Of a stretch of 60,326 bases of DNA, positions 16,398 to 25,060 are shown one piece after another (positions within the stretch are counted from its first letter, which is position 1; the number at the start of each line of letters is the position of its first letter). Origin of the DNA: an uncultured bacterium. Lineage in GTDB: Bacteria; Acidobacteriota; Aminicenantia; Aminicenantales; Saccharicenantaceae. The position numbers and the translations under genes are program-made. The stretch is from assembly GCA_937920515.1 (NCBI GenBank), contig CALEUG010000034.1:1-60326 (forward strand). The letters run 5' to 3'. The notes beneath the pieces were generated by a model that saw only the letters and a program-made list of their open reading frames with translations, was not told where the DNA came from and did no database searches.

Positions 16398-18605
16398 TCA
16401 GTAGGCAAAACTCAGCCCGAACAAAAAATTCCTGCCCGGTTCCACCCTGGAGTCCGGGTCGGGGCGGGCCAGGTACTCTTTATCCAGGAGGTTATTGACC
16501 CGAAGATAGAGCCTGAACCAACGGTTAAGGTTACAGGTGGCCTTGAGGTTCAGCAGGCCATAGCCCGGAATGGCGATTTCCGCCGGCCCGGGTTGGTCCT
16601 TCTCAGCCTGCAGGTAGCTGTTAACCTCGAAACTGAAGCGGTTGAACCAGACCCGGCTACCGATAATCAGTCGAGCCGGGGGAATATCGTTAAGCGGGCC
16701 GTCGGAAACCCGGCTTTTCCCGTCGTACAGGTAGCCATTGCCGAAAAATGACAGGCGGGAGACCGGGAAGTATTCCCATTCGAGCTCCAATCCCTTGATC
16801 CGGCCCCGGTCCACGTTTCCATAAGTATAAAGTTGATATCCGATAAGGTACCTTTCCACCAGGTTGTCTATGCTGTAGCTGAAACCGTAAAATCCGAGAA
16901 AAAGGCGGCGACCGGTTATCTTCAGCCCGGCATCGAAGTTCAGGCTGGATTCATTCTTGAGGTCCGGGTTGGCGATGATATGACCGCGCCCGGTTATCCC
17001 GGTATAAAATTTTTCGTTGAGGTCGGGTGTGCGGTAGGCCCGGGAAAAATTGGCGAACAGGGATATCTGCTTGAAAAGCTGGTAAGAGGCGGCCAGAAAC
17101 CCGGTAAGAGCCTCATCCCTGGTCGATAGAATTTCTCCGCCGGTTTTAGCCCTGGAATTAAGAAAATCTAACCTGAGTCCACCCACCAGGTCCAGTCCGG
17201 GAAAACCGGAATAATCCAGAGTTGCGAACAGACCGGCATCGGTTCGCCTGCCTCCATCGTATGGGTATTCGTCAATTGTTTCTATGATGCTACCCGAGCT
17301 ATCGAAATTTATGTACCGGTTATAAGCCCGGGCTTTGACTCGACCATAAAGGTCAAGACCCGTATTCAGCCGAAAATGAGGTAGCAGACGGTATTCCTGG
17401 ACTAACTGCAGTCCAAAATCGGTGCTTTCGGTCCGGGCAAAGCTCTCCTGGGTCTTGACCGAGTTCTTAATCCGGTCAGCCCGGGTTTCAAGGAAGTTGG
17501 GGTTGAGGTAGAAATGAAAGTTCAGCTGGCCCTTCGGGCCGAAGGATTTTTCCTTCCAGTCGAACTGGAACAGGTTCTGATTTTCCCTTGGATACCAGGT
17601 GGGACGGGAAGCGCTGTTGCTGGCCGGCTTGCCGATATTGCTACCCCGGCCCAGCAGGAAGCTGGCGCTGACTTCTCTTTTGTCTGAATATTTGACCACC
17701 TTGCCGAAAAGGCTGGACTGGGTGAAATGGGATAGTGGAATTTCCCCCGAAGGCGCCCGGTAATTGTCGGCCTCATCGTTCCTGAGCGAAAAATAATAGG
17801 CCAGGCCTTTGCTGGCACCGGAAAAGGCCAGGTTAACTTTGCGTTCATCGTTAACCGTTCCGTATTTAAGGCTGCCGTTGACCCGGAAATGGTCTTCAGC
17901 CGGTGGAGTGTATGTCAGAAAATTGATCACCCCGCCGATGGCATCAGAACCATAGTAGACCGAGGAAGGGCTGCGCAGGACTTCGATCCTGGCCAGGTCT
18001 TCAGGATTAAGGAAGGAAGCATTGGGGCCGGTGCGGCGGTCGCTGGAAAGCCTCGCTCCATCCACCAGCAGCAGAATCCTCCTCCTGGCCAGACCGCGAA
18101 TGGAGGGCACTACGGAAAAGCCACCGGAACCCAGGCTGGTTACGCCGGTAGCTTCCTGGACGATGTCAGTGATATGGGCTGGCAGCTTTTCTTCGATGGT
18201 TATCGGACTGACCACCGAGGTGGCCGCGGGCACCGAGGTCAGCGGTTCAGGAAACCTGGTGGCCGTAACCACCACTTCTTCTTTCTGGGGAATGAAAGGT
18301 GTTAGCACGAAACTTAAAACCTGGCCGGCAGAGGGCCGCCTCACCTGGAACTCCTGTTCAAAATAGTCCGGATGTTTAATTTTTAGTCTTAAACTCCTGT
18401 CGCCGGAAGGGACTTCCAGGCTGAACTGGCCCTGGTCGTCGGTCAGGGTGGATTGCCCCAGGTTAATAAGCGTAACTTCGGCCCGGCTGACCGGAACTCC
18501 GGCCGGACTTAAAACCCTTCCTTTCAGGGTCTCGGCGGCCAGAAATGATGAATAGAAGATTAAAATCAAGATAATAAACAACAAGGCTTCTGACCTGAGT
18601 TTCAT
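16398..18605 (-). CDS. TonB-dependent outer membrane receptor
   Basis: A 735-residue protein. A signal peptide (about 1-23) is followed by a carboxypeptidase-regulatory-like Ig domain (25-105), a TonB-box-like 'EEVVVTATR' near 112, the plug ('VPSIRGLARRRILLLVDGAR', 'IEVLRSPSSVYYGSDAIGGVINF') and a 22-strand-type barrel ending '...FLFGLSFAY' with terminal aromatic Y. It would import a scarce ligand using TonB energy. Its affinity is closest to siderophore, heme or cobalamin receptors in plug motifs, but the substrate cannot be assigned. The promoter has an extended -10 inside a palindrome, so transcription is probably repressed by a dimeric regulator. Confidence 0.93.
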   Translation of the reverse strand: MKLRSEALLFIILILIFYSSFLAAETLKGRVLSPAGVPVSRAEVTLINLGQSTLTDDQGQFSLEVPSGDRSLRLKIKHPDYFEQEFQVRRPSAGQVLSFVLTPFIPQKEEVVVTATRFPEPLTSVPAATSVVSPITIEEKLPAHITDIVQEATGVTSLGSGGFSVVPSIRGLARRRILLLVDGARLSSDRRTGPNASFLNPEDLARIEVLRSPSSVYYGSDAIGGVINFLTYTPPAEDHFRVNGSLKYGTVNDERKVNLAFSGASKGLAYYFSLRNDEADNYRAPSGEIPLSHFTQSSLFGKVVKYSDKREVSASFLLGRGSNIGKPASNSASRPTWYPRENQNLFQFDWKEKSFGPKGQLNFHFYLNPNFLETRADRIKNSVKTQESFARTESTDFGLQLVQEYRLLPHFRLNTGLDLYGRVKARAYNRYINFDSSGSIIETIDEYPYDGGRRTDAGLFATLDYSGFPGLDLVGGLRLDFLNSRAKTGGEILSTRDEALTGFLAASYQLFKQISLFANFSRAYRTPDLNEKFYTGITGRGHIIANPDLKNESSLNFDAGLKITGRRLFLGFYGFSYSIDNLVERYLIGYQLYTYGNVDRGRIKGLELEWEYFPVSRLSFFGNGYLYDGKSRVSDGPLNDIPPARLIIGSRVWFNRFSFEVNSYLQAEKDQPGPAEIAIPGYGLLNLKATCNLNRWFRLYLRVNNLLDKEYLARPDPDSRVEPGRNFLFGLSFAY

Positions 18606-18647
18606 TTCCGCTTTTTCTTCACTCCTTTATTTTTAATTACAAAACAT

Positions 18648-18667
18648 ATTATACCACGTGGTAAAAT
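18648..18667. promoter_or_regulatory. 20-bp palindrome carrying divergent extended -10 boxes
   Basis: The core TACCACGTGGTA (18652-18663) is perfect, and the symmetry extends to 18648-18667 with one mismatched pair. On the minus strand it reads TGGTATAAT (-10 at 18648-18653) toward the TonB receptor. On the plus strand it reads TGGTAAAAT (-10 at 18662-18667) toward the methyltransferase. No good -35 boxes were found for either direction. Confidence 0.6.
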
Positions 18668-18775
18668 TTCAAAATATGGACGATACTCATGGCAAAAATC
18701 TTCCTTTTGCCTGGAGGTTGACAACCTGGTTAAGAGCACATATTTTATCAGGCGAAAAGCATGGGTGAGGTCACC

Positions 18776-19435
18776 ATGAACCAGAAAAACCTGCCCGGCG
18801 GCATGAGCCACGGGGAGAAAGCCTCCAGAGAGAGGCAATTTATAAACTCTTCTCTCAACCATCTGGAAAAGAGAAGAAAAATCTATGCTTCCTGTGGCTA
18901 TGATATTGAAAAGGAGAGGCTGGCTATCATCGAGGCGGCCAGTCCTGTCTCGGGGCGGATTCTGGAAGCTGGAACGGGAAAGGGGCATTTGGCCGTGGCC
19001 CTGGCCCGGCTCGGGCACCGGCTGGTGAGCTTCGATATATCGGAAGAGCAGCTTCAGGTTGCCAGGGAAAACCTGGAAGCTCAGGGGCTGGCCGACCGGG
19101 TTGAGCTCAGGCGGGAGAACGGAGAAAGCCTCAGTTTTCCTGACGGTTCATTTGACGTGGTTTTCTCGGTTAATATGGTTCATCACCTGGAGAATCCGTA
19201 CCGGGTAATCAGGGAATTGATTAGGATTCTGAAAGCGGACGGCAAGCTGGTTATAAGCGATTTCAGCCAGGAAGGTCTGGCCATGATGGCCGAGGTGCAC
19301 CGGATGGAAGGCGGGGAACACTATGTGGCCGCGGTTGGCCTGGATGAAGTGGAGAATTTTCTGATGAAGGAAGGATTTTCGGTGACCAGGTCCCGAACCG
19401 GGTTTCAGATAACACTGGTGGCTTACAGAAAATAA
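18776..19435 (+). CDS. Class I SAM-dependent methyltransferase
   Basis: A 219-residue cytoplasmic methyltransferase of the Methyltransf_11 type. Motif I is 'ILEAGTGKGHLAVAL', an acidic end of strand 2 is in 'LVSFDISEEQ', and motif post-I is 'GSFDVVFSVNMVHHL'. The substrate is unknown. I take the ATG at 18776 because GGTGAGG lies five bases upstream; an in-frame ATG at 18761 is possible. It is divergent from the TonB receptor and shares the palindromic control region, which suggests a common signal. Confidence 0.85.
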   Translation: MNQKNLPGGMSHGEKASRERQFINSSLNHLEKRRKIYASCGYDIEKERLAIIEAASPVSGRILEAGTGKGHLAVALARLGHRLVSFDISEEQLQVARENLEAQGLADRVELRRENGESLSFPDGSFDVVFSVNMVHHLENPYRVIRELIRILKADGKLVISDFSQEGLAMMAEVHRMEGGEHYVAAVGLDEVENFLMKEGFSVTRSRTGFQITLVAYRK

Positions 19436-19504
19436 ATCTGGTGCTTTAAGAAATCCATTCCTGTACAATCTGACTGAAAGAAACTTATCGGTGGAGGATG
19501 GGCC

Positions 19505-21448
19505 ATGTTTCCTGTTCACCTGAATAAGCGTCATCAGAGGAGTTCTCCAGGGATTGCCAGGATTTCCATAATTCTGCTGGCCGTGATTTCTCTGGCTTGC
19601 CTTCTGGCCACCGGTCCCGTTTGGACGTCAGGCCAGGGCGGTATTCTGGACGGGATGACCGGCGGAAACCTGTCTTATTACCCGGAACAGTCTTCAGTCA
19701 ACGCTTCCGTAGCGGCCATTCCCCGGCCTGAATACCCGAGGCCGGAACTGGTCCGGACAGACTGGCTTAACCTGAATGGCGAATGGGATTTTGCCCTGGA
19801 CCTGTCCGACTCCGGTGAAGAAAGAGGGCTGCCCCGGGGCCAGGGCTTTGACCGGAAAATCCTGGTGCCGTTTGCCCCGGAAAGCCTGCTTTCTGGCCTC
19901 GGCTACAAAGATTTCATGGCTGCCGTCTGGTACAGGAAGAATTTAAGTATTCCAGCCGCCTGGTGCGGCCAGAGAATCATCCTTCATTTCGAAGCGGCTG
20001 ATTACCAGACCACCGTCTGGATAAACGGAAAAAAAGTCGGTGAGCATTTCGGCGGTTATACCCCATTTGAGTTTGACCTGACCGAGTTTTGCGGGCAACC
20101 GGAGACAATCCTGGTGGTCCGCTGCCGCGACAACCTCCGCAGCCATCTGCAACCGGCCGGTAAGCAGAGCAAGCGCTATGATTCCTATAGCTGCCTCTAC
20201 CGCAGGACGACCGGTATCTGGCAGACTGTCTGGCTGGAACCGGTGCCGGCCACTTACATTCGTAGTTACCGGGTATTGCCCGACGCCGATAACGGCCAGG
20301 CCCAGCTCCTGGTTTTTCTGAACAACAGCCCGGTCGGGGGAGAGCTGAGGCTGTCTGTGACCGGGGCCGGGAAGGTAGTTTTCAGGGAAGCAAAAAAGGC
20401 CGGCCCGGTAGTGGCCTTCACGGTCAGGATTAAAAATCCGGTGCTCTGGGAAATAAGGAAGCCATATCTTTATGATTTCACCCTTGAACTGAAACCGGCT
20501 TCGGCCGGACAGGTTCCGGACAGGGTCCAGGGTTATTTTGGCCTGAGAAAAATCGAGGCCCGGGGCGAAAAAATATATTTCAATAACCGGCCCTGGTTCA
20601 TGCGCCTGGTTCTGGACCAGGGTTTCTATCCCGACGGAATCTACACGGCCCCTTCAGATGAAGCTCTGCGGCGGGATGTTGAAATCAGTCTGGCCGCCGG
20701 GTTTGACGGGGCCAGGCTTCACCAGCGGTTATTTGAGCGGCGTTTCCTTTACTGGGCCGACCGGCTTGGTTATGCCGTCTGGGGAGAATTTGCCGACTGG
20801 GGGCTGGACCTCAGCCGGCCCGAGGCCCTGATCATTTTTGAACGGGAGTGGCGAGAAGCCCTGGAGAGAGACTTTAACCATCCCTCTCTCATCGGCTGGT
20901 GCCCGTTTAACGAGCAATGGGGAAATAATTACCCTGGAGTTATTGAAAGTATCTTCCACCTGACCAAAACCTTAGACCCGACGCGCCTGGTGATCGAGGC
21001 CTCGGGTGGATATCACCTGGTGGTGCCCGATGTCTTCGATTCTCACAATTACGAACAGAGGGTGGAAAAATTCAGAGAAGATTTTCAGGGATTGCTGTCA
21101 ACCCCGCCCCGGGTCTTTCTGAACGGCGACCCGGCCCGGAATGTGCCTTACCGCGGGCAGCCCTATTTTGTCAGCGAATACGGCGGCATCTGGTGGAATC
21201 CCGGCCAGGAAGACGAACGGGCCTGGGGTTATGGAGAAAGACCGCAGACGGCTGAGGAATTCCTGCAGCGCTATAAGGACCTGACCGAGTCGCTGCTATT
21301 CCATCCGAAAATTGCTGGTTTTTGCTACACCCAGCTCTATGATATCGAACAGGAAGTCAACGGGCTTTACACCTTTGACCGAAAGCCAAAATTTGACCCG
21401 GGATTTTTCTTCAAGGTTAATCAGCAGAAGGCAGCTATAGAAAAATAA
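19505..21448 (+). CDS. Exported glycoside hydrolase family 2 enzyme
   Basis: A 647-residue protein. An N-terminal signal anchor ('ISIILLAVISLACLLATGPVW') precedes a jelly-roll sugar-binding domain ('DWLNLNGEWDFALDLS', 'YQTTVWINGKKVGEHFGGYTPFEFDLT'), an Ig-like domain and a TIM barrel. The catalytic acid/base is E470 in 'WCPFNEQWG' and the nucleophile is probably E558 in 'VSEYGGIWW'. It should cleave a beta-galactoside, glucuronide or mannoside outside the cytoplasm; specificity is not clear. The family's 'DRNHPS'-like segment reads 'DFNHPSLIGW'. It has its own GGAGG site and probable TACAAT -10 at 19464-19469. Confidence 0.9.
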   Translation: MFPVHLNKRHQRSSPGIARISIILLAVISLACLLATGPVWTSGQGGILDGMTGGNLSYYPEQSSVNASVAAIPRPEYPRPELVRTDWLNLNGEWDFALDLSDSGEERGLPRGQGFDRKILVPFAPESLLSGLGYKDFMAAVWYRKNLSIPAAWCGQRIILHFEAADYQTTVWINGKKVGEHFGGYTPFEFDLTEFCGQPETILVVRCRDNLRSHLQPAGKQSKRYDSYSCLYRRTTGIWQTVWLEPVPATYIRSYRVLPDADNGQAQLLVFLNNSPVGGELRLSVTGAGKVVFREAKKAGPVVAFTVRIKNPVLWEIRKPYLYDFTLELKPASAGQVPDRVQGYFGLRKIEARGEKIYFNNRPWFMRLVLDQGFYPDGIYTAPSDEALRRDVEISLAAGFDGARLHQRLFERRFLYWADRLGYAVWGEFADWGLDLSRPEALIIFEREWREALERDFNHPSLIGWCPFNEQWGNNYPGVIESIFHLTKTLDPTRLVIEASGGYHLVVPDVFDSHNYEQRVEKFREDFQGLLSTPPRVFLNGDPARNVPYRGQPYFVSEYGGIWWNPGQEDERAWGYGERPQTAEEFLQRYKDLTESLLFHPKIAGFCYTQLYDIEQEVNGLYTFDRKPKFDPGFFFKVNQQKAAIEK

Positions 21449-21707
21449 AGAAATTACGAAAGCCTGATAAGCGATGGAATTTCGTATAGAACAGGTATTT
21501 CCTGTAAGATTTAATGTCTGATTTCTTTCCAGTCAGGCGATAGCTCTCTGCTCAGAGTCTTTTTGTTATCATCCCCGCTTTTGCTATCGCTCATTATTAT
21601 TGGTAAAGGCTGTTAAAGTCACCGATAATATTCCGGGCCGGGAGTTGCCCGCGGGAGACTTTTTCTGTAAATTATTCTGGAAGGCCGAAGAAAGGGAGGA
21701 AAGACCT
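21449..21707. other. Intergenic region with inverted repeats after the glycoside hydrolase
   Basis: 259 bases without a gene. ACAGG/CCTGT forms a hairpin at 21491-21505. GCGATAGC (21537-21544) is repeated inverted at 21583-21590. Between these, CTCT/AGAG with a following TCTTTTT (about 21545-21565) could act as a weak terminator. Confidence 0.35.
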
Positions 21708-22079
21708 ATGCCCATCTATGAATTTCGCTGCCAGGACTGCCGGCGAAAGTCTTCCTTTCTTATCCTTTCGATAAATTCTCCGTTCGAGCCACGCTGCCAC
21801 CACTGCGGCAGCCTGAAACTTACCAGGCTGGTTTCCCGGGTGGGGGTGCTTAAATCAGAAGAAAGCCGTCTGGAAAACCTCACTGACCCATCAAAGCTGG
21901 GCGACCTGGACGAAAAGGACCCGAAGAGCCTGGCCCGCTGGATGAAAAAACTGGGCCGGGAGATGGGGGAGGAAGTCGGTCCGGATTTTGAAGAGGAAGT
22001 GGACCGGGCGGTGGAAGAAGCCGAGCGGGGTCAGGCCGGGGAAGAGGGGCAAACCGGTCTGGATGATTCTGACCTTTGA
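21708..22079 (+). CDS. FmdB-type zinc ribbon protein
   Basis: A 123-residue protein with an N-terminal zinc ribbon: 'YEFRCQDCRRKSSFL' and 'PRCHHCGSLKLTRLVSR' give the two Cys pairs typical of FmdB/putative regulatory proteins. The C-terminal half is highly acidic (Glu/Asp-rich, 'GEEVGPDFEEEVDRAVEEAE') and probably unstructured or helical. Function is unknown; a role in regulation or protein contact is assumed for the family. The start at 21708 has a GGGAGG site; an upstream in-frame TTG at 21600 is unlikely. It is followed 69 bases later by rmuC. Confidence 0.85.
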   Translation: MPIYEFRCQDCRRKSSFLILSINSPFEPRCHHCGSLKLTRLVSRVGVLKSEESRLENLTDPSKLGDLDEKDPKSLARWMKKLGREMGEEVGPDFEEEVDRAVEEAERGQAGEEGQTGLDDSDL

Positions 22080-22148
22080 AATTAAGTGCAGGTTCGGCCC
22101 GACGCCTGTGATGGCAGTCTGAAAAGAAAAGAGACAGGGAGAAGTCAG

Positions 22149-23420
22149 ATGGAATTTTTAATTGCTTTCGTCCTGGGGGCAGTTTTCGGGGCTTTGCTGG
22201 TGCTGCTGGTTAATTATCTTCAGAAACACCGGGCCCGGGAACTGGCCCAGGAGCTGGTCAACCAGACCCAGCAACAGAAAATGCAGGAGCTGGAACAGCT
22301 GCTGGGGCACGTTAAGGAGGCCTTCGGCTCTCTTTCCCTGGAGGCCCTGAAAAGAAACACCGAGGAGTTTCTCAAGGTGGCTAACGAGGTCCTCGGCAAG
22401 CAGACCAGGTCCGGCGAGCTGGAACTGGAAGGCAAGAAAAAATTAATCGACCAGACGCTGGAGGTAATGAAAGCCGACCTGCTCCGGGTGCAGAACCTGA
22501 TCACGGAGTTTGAAAAAGACCGGGCGGCCAAGTTCGGGCAGCTGGAGGGGCATCTGAGCCAGGCCCTGGAGCAGACCAGGCGGCTTCAGGAAACCACCGA
22601 GCATCTCCGGCGGGCCCTGGCCTCCTCCAGGCAGCGGGGCCAGTGGGGAGAGAGAATGGCCGATGACATTCTGCGGCTGATGGGTTTTGTGGAAGGAATA
22701 AACTACGTAAAACAGCAGGCTCTGGAAGGCGGTCAGAACCGGCCCGATTTTACGTTTTTCCTGCCCCAGGAGCGGAAGATTAACATGGACGTGAAGTTCC
22801 CTCTGGACAACTATCTCAGGTACCTTGAAGCCGAGGCGGAAAGCGAAAAGGAAAATTTCAAGAGGCTATTTCTGAAGGACGTCAGGGAGCGCATCAAGGA
22901 AGTCACCGGCCGCGATTACATCGACCCCGGGGAAAACACCCTGGACTATGTCCTGGTCTTCATTCCGAACGAACAGGTCTACGCTTTCATCAACGAGAAT
23001 GACCGGGAGCTGCTGGACGAAGCCCTGCAGAAAAAAGTCATCCTGTGTTCACCCATAACCCTGTATGCGGTGCTGGCCATCATCCGCCAGGCCATGGAAA
23101 ATTTCAACCTGCAGAACACCGCCGGCCAGATAATGAAACTGCTGGAATCTTTCTACAGGCAGTGGCAACTTTTCGTCGGGTCGCTGGAGAAGGTTGGAAA
23201 GAAAATATATGAAGCTCAGCAGGAATATGAAAAGCTGAGTTCCACCCGGAAAAACCAGCTGGAAAAACCTCTGCGCCAGATTGAAAGCCTCAAGAAACAG
23301 GTCGGCCCGGGGCTGCTGGAAGGCGAAGCCCCGACGGTCGAGGCGGAACTGGTCGAAGGGGAGGAAGCGGAAGAATTACCATCTGAGGCTAACCCGAAAG
23401 AAAAGGGAAAAAAAGAATAA
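22149..23420 (+). CDS. rmuC: RmuC family DNA recombination protein
   Basis: A 423-residue protein. An N-terminal membrane anchor ('FLIAFVLGAVFGALLVLLV') is followed by a coiled coil (about 25-165). The RmuC nuclease-like domain (about 170-370) contains 'GQWGERMADDILRLMGFVEGINY', 'RPDFTFFLPQERKINMDVKFPLDNY' and 'LVFIPNEQVYAFI'. RmuC proteins limit inversions at short inverted repeats and affect recombination. The acidic, Glu-rich tail (about 390-423) is extra. I use the ATG at 22149 with a GGGAG-type site. Confidence 0.93.
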   Translation: MEFLIAFVLGAVFGALLVLLVNYLQKHRARELAQELVNQTQQQKMQELEQLLGHVKEAFGSLSLEALKRNTEEFLKVANEVLGKQTRSGELELEGKKKLIDQTLEVMKADLLRVQNLITEFEKDRAAKFGQLEGHLSQALEQTRRLQETTEHLRRALASSRQRGQWGERMADDILRLMGFVEGINYVKQQALEGGQNRPDFTFFLPQERKINMDVKFPLDNYLRYLEAEAESEKENFKRLFLKDVRERIKEVTGRDYIDPGENTLDYVLVFIPNEQVYAFINENDRELLDEALQKKVILCSPITLYAVLAIIRQAMENFNLQNTAGQIMKLLESFYRQWQLFVGSLEKVGKKIYEAQQEYEKLSSTRKNQLEKPLRQIESLKKQVGPGLLEGEAPTVEAELVEGEEAEELPSEANPKEKGKKE

Positions 23421-23454
23421 TTAAGAATATCCTGGCGGACAAAAAAGCTTAAAA

Positions 23455-23565
23455 TTCACAGGTATAAATTTTCATCGGGGGAACACCCAAAAAACTTGAA
23501 AAAAAAGACTGTCCCCACAGGCCAGTTTTCTGGGGAGCGGTGCCAGGCTCTTTTTTAAACCTGAG
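23455..23565. repeat. REP-like degenerate element between rmuC and the MFS gene
   Basis: The stretch holds 'GACTGTCCCCAC', an imperfect TCCCCACAG/CTGGGGA fold and 'GTGCCAGGCTCTTTTTTAAACC'. These short G-run/T-run blocks resemble repeats scattered by REP-associated Y1 transposases in other genomes. No transposase is present. Classification is by resemblance only. Confidence 0.3.
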
Positions 23566-23660
23566 AATGTTCCGGAAATTCTTATGGTTTAAGGATGTTT
23601 GGCTGGCGTGGTTGCCTTATCTATTGAAATCCTGTAATTCAGGCCAACGGGCTCGCAGTG

Positions 23661-25037
23661 TTATTTTTCTTTATTGACCCCGGGCTTTCTTAAGAGCAGC
23701 AGGGCCGCAGTGGAAACCAGACACAGGATGCCAGCCACTATGAAAGCCCGGCGGTAATCGCCTACCAGCAGCGACCTGACGGTTTCTTCCTGAGCTTCCC
23801 TGATTTCCCTGACCCTGACAATAGCCCTGGTCTTCATCAGGGCAGCGGCCAGGTAGGGTCCGAGCAGGCCGCCCACCCCGTAGGCGCTGAACATCCAGCC
23901 GTAGTTGGCCCCGTAGTGTCTGGTTCCGAAGTAATCAGCGGTTACTGCCGGGAAGACTGCCAGGAAACCACCGAAACAGAGTCCGACGAGAGAGATGCCA
24001 ATCAGGAACAGAGAGTATGTTTGCAGGGCATTAAAGGCCAGCATGGTCAGGCCGCACAGGAGAAACATGGTTATCAGGGTGTTTTTACGCCCGGCGGCAT
24101 CGGAAACCTTTCCCCAGACAATCCGGCCTAAGGAATTGAATATGGCCAGGATGGAAACGGCCAGGGCTCCGGCCGAGGCAATCCTGTTGAAAGTAGCTGA
24201 ATCCAGGCCGGCGGTCAGGCCGGATAGGGCAAAAGACTGCCAGATGGGGGAAGCTTTCATGATTATCATCAACCCGGCGGCGCAGCCGGTGAGATAGATT
24301 CCCCAGAGCAACCAGAACTGCCAGGTGCGGAACATCTCCGAGGGAGAGAAATCCACTTTTAAGTTGCCGGCGGCGGCAGTCTGAACCGGTGGGTTCCAGC
24401 CGGCCGGCCTGTATCCTGGCTCCGGGTTTTTGAGCAGCAGGGCCCCCAGGGTGATGGTTATAAGGAAAATAATACCCAGGACCATAAAAGTATTAAAAAG
24501 CCCTACCCGGGGCAGGGAAAACAGGCTCTGACCAAAAAGCTGGTAGGGACCTCCGGTAATCAGGGCCTTGGCCAGGGGAGCAAAGAAGAAGGCTCCGGCT
24601 CCGAAGCCGGCCACGGCCAGCCCGGTGATCAGACCCCTTTTATCCGGAAACCACTTGACACAGGTGGCAATCGGACAGACGTAAGCGGCTCCTATACCCA
24701 GGCCCCCGATTATAGAATAGGTGATTATAAGCCAGACCAGGGCCGTACCCGGGGCGAAGCTGGCCGTGAATCTGGCCAGGATCAGGCCGGAACCGAGCAT
24801 CAAGCCTCCGGCGATTGCTACCGGCCTGGGACCTATCTTATCCTGAATTCTTCCGGCGATGATGACGGCCAGGGCGAAGCAGGCCAGGATTATCTGGGCT
24901 GGAAGGGTGACCTGGGTCTCCTTCCAGGACGGGAAATGGGTCAGAAGTGGAGTCTGGAAAACGCTCCAGATGTAAACTGCACCCAGGCTGACCTGGATGA
25001 TAAGAGCTCCGATGACTACAATCCACCTGTTCTTCAT
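23661..25037 (-). CDS. OFA-type major facilitator transporter
   Basis: A 458-residue MFS permease with twelve predicted membrane segments. The N-terminus 'WIVVIGALIIQVSLGAVYIWSVFQTPL' is typical of the oxalate:formate antiporter family, followed by 'GRIQDKIGPRPVAIAGG' (loop 2-3 motif) and 'YVCPIATCVKWFPDKRGLITGLAVAGFGAG'. Family members move small carboxylates such as oxalate, formate or monocarboxylates; the substrate is not known here. It starts 23 bases after yggS in the same direction, an operon of unclear logic. Confidence 0.9.
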   Translation of the reverse strand: MKNRWIVVIGALIIQVSLGAVYIWSVFQTPLLTHFPSWKETQVTLPAQIILACFALAVIIAGRIQDKIGPRPVAIAGGLMLGSGLILARFTASFAPGTALVWLIITYSIIGGLGIGAAYVCPIATCVKWFPDKRGLITGLAVAGFGAGAFFFAPLAKALITGGPYQLFGQSLFSLPRVGLFNTFMVLGIIFLITITLGALLLKNPEPGYRPAGWNPPVQTAAAGNLKVDFSPSEMFRTWQFWLLWGIYLTGCAAGLMIIMKASPIWQSFALSGLTAGLDSATFNRIASAGALAVSILAIFNSLGRIVWGKVSDAAGRKNTLITMFLLCGLTMLAFNALQTYSLFLIGISLVGLCFGGFLAVFPAVTADYFGTRHYGANYGWMFSAYGVGGLLGPYLAAALMKTRAIVRVREIREAQEETVRSLLVGDYRRAFIVAGILCLVSTAALLLLRKPGVNKEK

Positions 25038-25060
25038 TGATACCTTCCTGTTTTGAAATT

